A stretch of 64,000 nt of DNA from Candidatus Thalassarchaeum sp. (GTDB lineage: Archaea; Thermoplasmatota; Poseidoniia; Poseidoniales; Thalassarchaeaceae). Below are positions 28,964-37,597 of the stretch, piece after piece. The position numbers were made by a program, and so were the translations under genes. Positions within the stretch are counted from its first letter, which is position 1. The number at the start of each line of letters is the position of its first letter. Location of the stretch: assembly GCA_016777225.1 (NCBI GenBank), contig JADHRW010000003.1:124001-188000 (forward strand). The letters run 5' to 3'. The notes beneath the pieces were generated by a model. The model saw nothing but the letters and a program-made list of their open reading frames with translations, did not search any database and was not told the DNA's origin.

Positions 28964-29948
28964 GTAATCCTTCATTAAACCATTTTTCTAGTATAGGCAA
29001 ATCAGCAGGTAGCCACTTGACATCTAGTAATTCTTCTCTAGATAGCCATTTCATATCATCATGTTCAACCAATGTAATTTCATCTTCAGATATTATTCCA
29101 CAGTTCAGTATCGTCAAATCAATTTGTTTGTCTATATAATCAAAAACTACATTCTCTTCAATTTGAATAGGTATGACATGAACATTAAGTTCTTCAGATA
29201 ATTCTCTAGTAAGAGCTTGATAAGGATTTTCACCCAAATCTATCTTCCCACCAGGAAATTCCCACCAACCACTCCATTGATCTCCTTTAGGCCTCTTACA
29301 CGAAAGAACTCTGCCCTGTTTATCGAAAATCAAGCCTCCTACAACAAATAATTTAGGTTTAGCAATCATACAATCAATTATACTTTCAACAACTTCTAAT
29401 TGTTTCATGAAATTAATTTTTTTTTCATTAGGTAAATGGATAAAAATAGTCGGGATTGGTTGATTACCCATACTCATATTAGAAACTGTAGATAATGTTG
29501 TAAAATAAGTTTCATTACAAATAAAACGACCAGGATCGTCACTCCAAGAAACATTTTTCTGATCTAAGAATTTTTGATTAATAATATTCATTGGAGCAGT
29601 TGTTTCATAAATGTCCACGTCATTTTGTATTATTTGACCAGAAGTAATACACCTTCCAGAATTATCATTTTCAGTCATTTTGTATTCATTATATGCATAT
29701 CTCTCTAAAGAGATGTTTTCTCTAGAATTCGAAAGACCAAGGTGAATAATAGCATCAAATTTTTGCCCATTAATTATTTTTTTTGCTGTTAAGTTAGAGC
29801 CTTCTTCGGTGACAGGTAGTAATAATGTATGAAGTTCGAATGGTCCATAATCCCTATTTCTCATGAATTGAATCATTTTTTCCGAAACATTTTCATTGTA
29901 AATCGAAAATTTAGGATATCCAGTGACTAACACAATCGGTAGACCCAT
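28938..29948 (-). CDS. Pyroglutamyl-peptidase-like (C15) domain fused to Nudix hydrolase
   Basis: N-term: HLGLSNSRENISLERYAYN (Glu), DPGRFICNETYF (Cys), IFIHLP (His); C-term Nudix box GGKIDLGENPYQALTRELSEELNV. Confidence 0.85.
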   Translation of the reverse strand: MGLPIVLVTGYPKFSIYNENVSEKMIQFMRNRDYGPFELHTLLLPVTEEGSNLTAKKIINGQKFDAIIHLGLSNSRENISLERYAYNEYKMTENDNSGRCITSGQIIQNDVDIYETTAPMNIINQKFLDQKNVSWSDDPGRFICNETYFTTLSTVSNMSMGNQPIPTIFIHLPNEKKINFMKQLEVVESIIDCMIAKPKLFVVGGLIFDKQGRVLSCKRPKGDQWSGWWEFPGGKIDLGENPYQALTRELSEELNVHVIPIQIEENVVFDYIDKQIDLTILNCGIISEDEITLVEHDDMKWLSREELLDVKWLPADLPILEKWFNEGLPSLPQDLM

Positions 29949-29973
29949 GAGTTATACGAGAAGTGTTTGATAG

Positions 29974-30366
29974 TTGGCGTTTTCCCATACATCGAATAGT
30001 TATATTCATCATTCGATGGCTGTTAGCGGTAATATGACAGAGGAGCTCATGGTTAGTCTTGCGGAAGATTATGAGCCGAAAAAAGCAAACCCATTAGGAG
30101 TAATTGGAGTAATTTGGAGTGAAATCAATGGAGGAATAGGGCCTTGGGGGACTGTGAGGCCATTGTTCACATTAATGATAGCCATTATTCCATTTCTCTA
30201 TTTAGGACAACATTTCAATCGACAGCACGAGAAAGCAAATGGCTGGTTTTTAATTCAATTACCCCTTCTTTTTACCATTATATTATGGTTTGCTCTCTAC
30301 TTATGGTCAATTGGCGATGCTTTGTTGATCTCAAGTAGGATAGTAGCTAAATCAGAGAATGAATAA
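29974..30366 (+). CDS. Small two-TM membrane protein
   Basis: 130 aa; hydrophobic segments LFTLMIAIIPFLYLG and LIQLPLLFTIILWFALYLW. Confidence 0.6.
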   Translation: MAFSHTSNSYIHHSMAVSGNMTEELMVSLAEDYEPKKANPLGVIGVIWSEINGGIGPWGTVRPLFTLMIAIIPFLYLGQHFNRQHEKANGWFLIQLPLLFTIILWFALYLWSIGDALLISSRIVAKSENE

Positions 30367-30837
30367 TCAAAAATTCTCTGGCAACTCTAATGGACTAAAA
30401 AGATGTCCGGGACTTGTAGATTTAACTAATTGAGTACGGATGACTTTTTCCCAATCTCTCATTAAACTAACCGCATTTACAAATGGTATTTCAGAACCAT
30501 TAATAATAGTTCTAATTATGGTGTCAAAGATATCCATTCTATCCTGATCAATAGTTTGCATTAATCTGTCTAAAGGGAAACTATCGATTTTTGGAGGTTC
30601 GATTTCACTAATTATAGGCCACGGCTTTGTAATACTCTCAGGCAATATTTCATCTTCTAATATAGCTATTTTTTGAAGTTCGCCTAAAAGAATATTCAAG
30701 TACTTAGAAACTACTAAGGCTGACTCAATGAGGGGGAGATTGTATTGTTTAACAAAATTAGATAAATTTTCTTGAAGAAAAAGTAGTTTCTCTTCAATTG
30801 GCTCTGAGGCACTTGGCATCTCCCCTTCGCCACTCAT
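30367..30837 (-). CDS. Hypothetical protein
   Basis: 156 aa ORF abutting the convergent upstream gene; no recognised family. Confidence 0.55.
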   Translation of the reverse strand: MSGEGEMPSASEPIEEKLLFLQENLSNFVKQYNLPLIESALVVSKYLNILLGELQKIAILEDEILPESITKPWPIISEIEPPKIDSFPLDRLMQTIDQDRMDIFDTIIRTIINGSEIPFVNAVSLMRDWEKVIRTQLVKSTSPGHLFSPLELPENF

Positions 30838-30878
30838 AGTGCGTCCGAATCTGACAAAGCAAATTAATGCAATGAATA

Positions 30879-33800
30879 TTAAGACGTTGTCCTATCATCA
30901 TAGCGTATAGGAGATGCACTATTTCCTCTTATTCCATCTAACATATCATCTTCTATTTCGAAATAGTCATTCAACCAGTCACCATCTGTATCCCAATTGG
31001 TTGGATCAGTACCATCAGCAATCTGATCACCATCAATATCTAGTAGCCACCAACCAAATACATATTCGCCTAAACCAGTATTTGGAAGGTGGTATTGGTC
31101 TCCAGCAAATCTGTTGTATGAATCTGCCCATTCGCCACTACACAAGGTTTGATCATCACTAGTATCTAGATATTGATAATCTTGGTCATTATCATCGATA
31201 ATTAAGGCAAATAGTTGGTCATTATTATTTATCTTATACATTCTGAAATAATTAGAATTTAATGCAGAAGAACCCGAACAAGTACCAAGCAAAGATTCTC
31301 TTAATTGCCACCATTCTTCTACATAGTTTCCTGAACAATCATTTAGTAGTGCTTGACGTACTAGAGTTGGAGAAGATAATGAGGCATTAACTACACCATA
31401 ATATTCTTGGAAATTATTGTAAGGCTGATACAAGCAGTTACCTCCAGAACATTCCCAACCTCCGTCTTTATCTGCATCTTGACCTGCATCATCTGCATTT
31501 GTAGCATCATGAGTAAACCATACTGAATTTAGTAATGGACGGGCAATAACACCGTTGGATATTTGTACAGGTTTCCAGTTATTAGAAGAAATTTGTTCCC
31601 ATTCAACTTCTATCTGCAAATAGGATGACCAATTATCATTTGTCTCATTCCAGCCTCTATAATATTCATAGAAATCCGGCATCATGTCTCCATCAGTATC
31701 ATTATCAAGAGGATTTGTACCATATTTGAAAATTTCTCTTCCATCACTTAAATTCATATTTTGAATATAATCAGTAACTTCTCCGTTTGTGAAAACCGGC
31801 TGCATCACCATGGAGTCATCATCTGAATCTGGATCTAAAGGGTGGGTTCCGTTGTTATATTCCATTAAATTACCATAGTATAGTCCAAGTACTCCATTAC
31901 CAATCTGATTCTCGGAACTAAGAGGGTTAAATTGACGATTTTCCCAAGTTCCTTGTGTAGCGGGATCATCAAACCATTGCCTATCATACCAACCATCTGC
32001 ATCTGGGTCATAATCTACATCAAGGGGGTTTATAGGATTCATTGACCATCTGTAATCATTAATTGGAAGATACTCACCATAAATAGAGTAGCAATATTCC
32101 CAACCATCTGGCATACCATCACGATCAGAGTCAGAGTCAGTAGGATCACTTATTCCAGCCAAACTTATATTGAAATTATTGGGATTTATTTCATTAATAA
32201 GCCCTGATTTCTCAGAAGAAAGTAAAGATTTTGTAGTGAATGTAACGTATAATTGACTGAATGCAGCAGAATAACTCATGCCTTGTTCATCAACATAAGC
32301 GTTAACTGTATCAGCACCGTAAGAAACAAGACCTGTTCCATTAGGGATACTATCGATTGCTAATTTCTTTCCATAAATTCTTGATTCAAATTCAGCTAAA
32401 TTTGTAAAGGACTCAGATGGCGAGATAATACCATCATTATTACAGTCGAAAGAATCTTTATCTGAGTCAACATTAATATCTGTATCAGTAAGTAAATTCA
32501 TTTCCCACCGATTATCTTCTAGATTCCACTCAGTAAACCAATACTCATATCCATCGCTCATTCCGTCTCTATCAGTATCATCAGAAGTAGGGTCAGAAAT
32601 ACCAAATAATGCTTGAAGAAGAGGCTTTGCAGAGGAACCTCCTTGCCAATCTTGGAATTGTTCTAATGCAAGTTGTGCTCTACCCTCTTTATTGAATAGT
32701 GTTCTATAGACTCTATTCTCTGCTTCTGATGGATCTAAATATTCAGCTTCTTCCCACAACCGAGGAGCATCTGGAGGAGATAAGCCACCATTAAATGGGT
32801 TATTTAATGACAAATTTAGTTCAATTTGGTCTGAAATCCCATCATTATCAGAATCATAGTTACCATCATTTGGCACAAGTGGATTCAATGTCCAAACACT
32901 ATCGGTTGAATTCCATTTTGTGAAGATTAATTCCATTCCATCTAATAAACCATCTGAATCAGTATCGGGATTATTGGGATCAGCAGTTAGTCCAGTTAGA
33001 TTTATTTGTTCTGAAGTAAGGAATGAGCCAAATGAACTAGCAGATTCAGCAGAAAGCCAAGGATTAGGCAGATATTCTCCACCGAAATATAATAAGTAAA
33101 ATTGTGGAACCGTGATTAATGAATCTATTTCTGATAATTCACTAGGGATTACATTGTATTCTTCCCAATTATTCATTCCATCACCATCAGGGTCACCAAC
33201 TCTGTCTTGTTCATTGACAGGATTCAAAGTCCAATCTCCATCAAATAGACTCCAACGGGCATGGAAAAATTCCCAACCATCTGGCATACCATCTTGATCA
33301 GAATCTGCGTTTAATGGGTTACCAGAACCGATATCAATAGCTGTGGTTCCATTAACTAAATTTTTATAGGAATCAGTGGCATATTCACCGAAAGAACCAC
33401 CAGCAAAGTTTTCCCATGTATCATTGAATAATGAAGTAGTAAAATTATCAGGGAAAATCAAGCCATTATCACTACTATCAGAAAATATGATATCTGATTT
33501 CCAATGAAATTCAATCCAATTTACTAATTGTTCATCTAACTCTAATATACCATTGTGATTGACGTCATATCCATCGCCATCAGGATTATTTAACGCATCA
33601 GAACCATTCAAAGGATTCAATCCCGCAGCGTTAACTGACCAAGAACAGGAATATCTAGCTTCCCAACCATCAGGAAGAGAATCTCCATCTGAATCTACAT
33701 TATTGGGATCTGTGAAAGTCCAATTCATTGCAGCATCAGAGGTCTCACCATGAGATGGGAGACCCTCCGCAACAACAGTATTTAGAAGATTAGACCATTT

Positions 33801-36599
33801 ATATTCACAGAGGTTCGATAAACCATCATTATCTGCATCATCATTTGCGTCATTCGGATTTCTAGGATCTAATGTCCATAAATTACCCCCATTGTAAACA
33901 TCACCAATCCAGCGTCGATTGCTAATCTCCCAACCATCTGGCATCCCATCACCATCAGAATCAAGGTTAGTTGGGTCAGTAGGTCCGTCAGTTCCACCAC
34001 CAGCTCCGGAACCTAGCCAACCCTCTAGATGGACTGCTTGGGATAACAAACCTACATTTTCATCACAAATATACTCTTCATTAAGATAGTGACAATCAAA
34101 ATTTGTAGATTCTGTGAACCAACCCCAATATTCTTCCCCATCAGTTAGGCCATCGCCGTCGGTATCTGTTTCCCTAGGATCTGTCCCATTAAATCCATTA
34201 CCAGAATTTGAAATGAACCTGTATTCATCAAGATTTGTCCAACTTCTATCTATTCCTTCACCAACATCTGGGGTGTAATGTACTCCATCTGCATCAGCAT
34301 CACGATTTCTGTCGTATGGATCTGTTGGATCTAAACCATGGATGAACTCCCATCCATCAGGCATCCCATCAAGGTCAGAATCAGAAGATTGAGGATCTAT
34401 TGGCATGATATTCATATATCTCCCAGGCGAAATACCTGCGAACAAGTGTACTGCAGTAGACGATTCAATGGTCGCTAATGAACTTACTAAACCCGGTATA
34501 AATGTCTGATTATCAGATATTCCAGTAACTCCTTGATAACCACCGTCTAATACCCAAGTACCATCTCTTGAACCTACAAATATATGATTATTAACTGTAT
34601 ATATCGAATGAATATCGTTAGAGCCTGATAACCAATTTTCCTGTTTCCACATTCTTTCAGAATCAAATGCTAAAATAGGCATTGAAATCAATTTATCTAG
34701 ATCTATCAAATGAAGACCACCTGCTGTACCAATCCAAACGCCAGTAATTAATTCATAATTACCTGAAGAATCTTTAGGACCTGCCAACTGTAATATGTTA
34801 ACAATAGCAGATTTAGAAACATTCAATAAATCTGCTCTTTGGACATAATTCTCTGCGTTCTCTCTATTGAATACCCACCATGGTTCACCTACTGAATCAG
34901 AACCATCAGTAGTATTCCAAGCAATTAATCCACCATCTGTACCAATTAGAAGTAATGGCCCACGACCTTCCATATCTACGTGTAATGCAGTATTAACATT
35001 AGCAGCATTATTTTCTAATAAATTAGAAAGTGAGTCAATATGAACGGGAGCAGATAAAGACATCCCGGAAATCGAAGTAGTCCAAGCATCATTACTAGAA
35101 AAAATCATTATGTCTAAATTTCCACTACCTGTGTTAAGTTCAACTAATTCTATAATTGAGTCCATTGAATAACTAGATTCACTCTCATCAAAAGAAAATT
35201 TATCAAATAATGGGAGACCGTTTTCTATTTCTATGACCGAAATACCAACATTAGTCAACATTACTAGATAGTCTCCTTCATCATTAGACCATTCTATCAT
35301 ATCATTAAGTTCGATACCGGGAGGTAAATTCATGAGCGTGGATAAATCATTGAATGGGTCGAAAATAGTCACACCATATTTTGATCCTATGATTAAACGG
35401 TCTCTTTGATTATCTGGAAGAATAGTATGAACAGCAGCATCTACCAACTGAGGATCTGTTGATTGATCAAAAGTTAAAATCTCCGAATCAGGGGTAGAGA
35501 TATCAATACTTCTTAATCCAGGGGTAACAGAAATACCATCATCATAATGAACCATATACTCTTCATAATTGCTGAATGACTCACCCCAGCTTGCTGTGGC
35601 GACCGAAGTGTCAGGAATGATGAAACCATCTCTATCTTTGTCCCATCCATCTAAATCAGAATCAATTATTGAGTCACTAGCATTCCTTGGATCTAATCCA
35701 TAATGTACTTCCCAGCCATCTGGTATTCCATCACCAGGTATAGCGAGACCTACTGAAATGACATCAGACCAAGAATAGTAATCAGAATCAGATTCAGTAG
35801 GGTCGCTACCTAGCCATCCATCGCCAGTTTCTCTTTCAAACTCAGTTTGACAAGAACCTAGCATAAGTAAATTTATTTCACCTGAACACCAAAGTCCATC
35901 TCTCTCAGTAATCCAGTCATCAGGTGCGCCGAAAATATACTCCTCTGAATTAGAATAAATTTCAGTCATATCAATAATACCATTTCTATCGAAGTCAAAA
36001 CCATCTCCACAGCCAAATGTAAAGTCTTTACATCGGTCAATATCTTCCCACATATCGCTAGAATCTAGTGGGTCGAACCAAAGGCAGGTCCAAGCACTTG
36101 TGGCATTGAGATAGCCTAATCCACCTTCAGTACACATATAGATTTCATAACCATCAGGTAATCCATCACCATCTGTATCTGCAACTCTTGGATCGAGCCA
36201 CTCACGATATCCTGAATCACTTAATTCACCCGGTTTACCAGTCAAAGCAATTCTTTCAGTAAAACATTTATCGAGAGTATAAGGCCAACAATATTCCAAT
36301 AATGCACTAGCACCATCATTATCATGATCTGACATATTGTCAGTTCCATTTTGAGAATCTAAACCAGATATACGTAATATTTCAGACCCAGTATCAAGTA
36401 ATATGTCTTCACCAAATAATATAGCTTCATGGAAATCTGGTATCCGATCACCATCCTCATCAGTTACAGGAGGTCCACCTCCGACAGCTTCACCAGGATT
36501 AGTATTCTCTACAGGTGCTTGAGGTCTAGTCTGAGAAACGAAGGCTAAACTTGACAGAATTAATACTGTCATAAGTAGAGCTGTTTGTTTACGCCTCAT
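30879..36599 (-). CDS. Giant secreted thrombospondin-type-3-like (DxDxDG) repeat protein with internal beta-propeller-like region
   Basis: 1906 aa; signal peptide; many copies of D(S/T)DxDG(M/L)xDGWE-type repeats; SD GAGGTGAT 3 nt before ATG. Confidence 0.92.
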   Translation of the reverse strand: MRRKQTALLMTVLILSSLAFVSQTRPQAPVENTNPGEAVGGGPPVTDEDGDRIPDFHEAILFGEDILLDTGSEILRISGLDSQNGTDNMSDHDNDGASALLEYCWPYTLDKCFTERIALTGKPGELSDSGYREWLDPRVADTDGDGLPDGYEIYMCTEGGLGYLNATSAWTCLWFDPLDSSDMWEDIDRCKDFTFGCGDGFDFDRNGIIDMTEIYSNSEEYIFGAPDDWITERDGLWCSGEINLLMLGSCQTEFERETGDGWLGSDPTESDSDYYSWSDVISVGLAIPGDGIPDGWEVHYGLDPRNASDSIIDSDLDGWDKDRDGFIIPDTSVATASWGESFSNYEEYMVHYDDGISVTPGLRSIDISTPDSEILTFDQSTDPQLVDAAVHTILPDNQRDRLIIGSKYGVTIFDPFNDLSTLMNLPPGIELNDMIEWSNDEGDYLVMLTNVGISVIEIENGLPLFDKFSFDESESSYSMDSIIELVELNTGSGNLDIMIFSSNDAWTTSISGMSLSAPVHIDSLSNLLENNAANVNTALHVDMEGRGPLLLIGTDGGLIAWNTTDGSDSVGEPWWVFNRENAENYVQRADLLNVSKSAIVNILQLAGPKDSSGNYELITGVWIGTAGGLHLIDLDKLISMPILAFDSERMWKQENWLSGSNDIHSIYTVNNHIFVGSRDGTWVLDGGYQGVTGISDNQTFIPGLVSSLATIESSTAVHLFAGISPGRYMNIMPIDPQSSDSDLDGMPDGWEFIHGLDPTDPYDRNRDADADGVHYTPDVGEGIDRSWTNLDEYRFISNSGNGFNGTDPRETDTDGDGLTDGEEYWGWFTESTNFDCHYLNEEYICDENVGLLSQAVHLEGWLGSGAGGGTDGPTDPTNLDSDGDGMPDGWEISNRRWIGDVYNGGNLWTLDPRNPNDANDDADNDGLSNLCEYKWSNLLNTVVAEGLPSHGETSDAAMNWTFTDPNNVDSDGDSLPDGWEARYSCSWSVNAAGLNPLNGSDALNNPDGDGYDVNHNGILELDEQLVNWIEFHWKSDIIFSDSSDNGLIFPDNFTTSLFNDTWENFAGGSFGEYATDSYKNLVNGTTAIDIGSGNPLNADSDQDGMPDGWEFFHARWSLFDGDWTLNPVNEQDRVGDPDGDGMNNWEEYNVIPSELSEIDSLITVPQFYLLYFGGEYLPNPWLSAESASSFGSFLTSEQINLTGLTADPNNPDTDSDGLLDGMELIFTKWNSTDSVWTLNPLVPNDGNYDSDNDGISDQIELNLSLNNPFNGGLSPPDAPRLWEEAEYLDPSEAENRVYRTLFNKEGRAQLALEQFQDWQGGSSAKPLLQALFGISDPTSDDTDRDGMSDGYEYWFTEWNLEDNRWEMNLLTDTDINVDSDKDSFDCNNDGIISPSESFTNLAEFESRIYGKKLAIDSIPNGTGLVSYGADTVNAYVDEQGMSYSAAFSQLYVTFTTKSLLSSEKSGLINEINPNNFNISLAGISDPTDSDSDRDGMPDGWEYCYSIYGEYLPINDYRWSMNPINPLDVDYDPDADGWYDRQWFDDPATQGTWENRQFNPLSSENQIGNGVLGLYYGNLMEYNNGTHPLDPDSDDDSMVMQPVFTNGEVTDYIQNMNLSDGREIFKYGTNPLDNDTDGDMMPDFYEYYRGWNETNDNWSSYLQIEVEWEQISSNNWKPVQISNGVIARPLLNSVWFTHDATNADDAGQDADKDGGWECSGGNCLYQPYNNFQEYYGVVNASLSSPTLVRQALLNDCSGNYVEEWWQLRESLLGTCSGSSALNSNYFRMYKINNNDQLFALIIDDNDQDYQYLDTSDDQTLCSGEWADSYNRFAGDQYHLPNTGLGEYVFGWWLLDIDGDQIADGTDPTNWDTDGDWLNDYFEIEDDMLDGIRGNSASPIRYDDRTTS

Positions 36600-36602
36600 G
36601 GT

Positions 36603-36610
36603 ATCACCTC
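36603..36610 (-). promoter_or_regulatory. Shine-Dalgarno GAGGTGAT
   Basis: Plus strand ATCACCTC; spacing 3 nt to ATG of the 1906-aa ORF. Confidence 0.7.
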
Positions 36611-36784
36611 GTGTTAATTACCCTTAGCGAGTTTATTGCATTTATGACCATGATGGAGCGTCGTTCGGACAAAAATACAAAATCATAGTATTCGTATGTG
36701 GAATTTATCATTGAAATCAACATATATTCATGTAATAATCAGATTAATTCAAGTCCTAAACACAGTCCCCTTAAAATCGTTAAT

Positions 36785-37597
36785 ATGGGATTAGAGATTA
36801 TTCATCTTGGTTCAGGAAGTAGGGGTAACTCTACACTTGTGACTTCAGGGGATTCAAGTATTCTTATCGATTGCGGATTCTCACTAAAACAAATTGAATT
36901 GAGATTAAAAAAAATTGATGTCAAACCCGATTCTATTGATGCAATTATTGTCACACATCATCATGGAGATCATTCCAAATCAGCCCTAAGAGCATCTCAA
37001 AAATGGGAATCGAAACTATACTCAAATACTGAAACAGCTATAAAAATGGGGTGGAACCCTATTTCTGAATGTAGAACTTTTGGCAATTTAGAAAGATTAG
37101 AAATTAGTGAAGAAATCAGTGTATTACCTATACCAATCCCCCATGATGATGCTGAAAATATCGCATTAATCGTAAGTAATGGGGATGGATATAGAGCGGG
37201 TTTCGCCACTGATTTGGGAGAAGCAACTGTAGAATTAAAACGACATTTGAAAGGGTGCGCTCATATATCAATTGAAGCAAACTATGACCATAATAAATTA
37301 ATGCAAGGCCTATATCCAGATTCACTGAAAAGAAGAATTACGGGCAGGGGCGGTCACTTATCAAATAGTCAAACAGCAGATATAATCAGTGAAATTTTAA
37401 CTCCGAATCTGAGAACCATTGTTTTGTGCCATTTGTCGGATAAAAATAATGCACCACATCTTGCAGAAAGTGAAGTCTTAATGCAAATAGCAAACGAATT
37501 CAAGGGTTCAATATTCATATCAGGACAAGATGGACCAGATTTCAAAATAATTGTTGGAGAAAAAGAAATTAAAAAAATCACATATTCTCAAAATTAA
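36785..37597 (+). CDS. Metallo-beta-lactamase fold hydrolase (YycJ/WalJ-like)
   Basis: MGLEIIHLGSGSRGNSTLVTSGDSSILIDCGFSLKQIE...IIVTHHHGDH. Confidence 0.9.
   Translation: MGLEIIHLGSGSRGNSTLVTSGDSSILIDCGFSLKQIELRLKKIDVKPDSIDAIIVTHHHGDHSKSALRASQKWESKLYSNTETAIKMGWNPISECRTFGNLERLEISEEISVLPIPIPHDDAENIALIVSNGDGYRAGFATDLGEATVELKRHLKGCAHISIEANYDHNKLMQGLYPDSLKRRITGRGGHLSNSQTADIISEILTPNLRTIVLCHLSDKNNAPHLAESEVLMQIANEFKGSIFISGQDGPDFKIIVGEKEIKKITYSQN

Noticed and set aside
30879-36599. Periodic repeated DNA that could be taken for a CRISPR or tandem-repeat array
   Set aside because: The periodicity comes from degenerate coding repeats (DxDxDG); no identical direct repeats with unique spacers.
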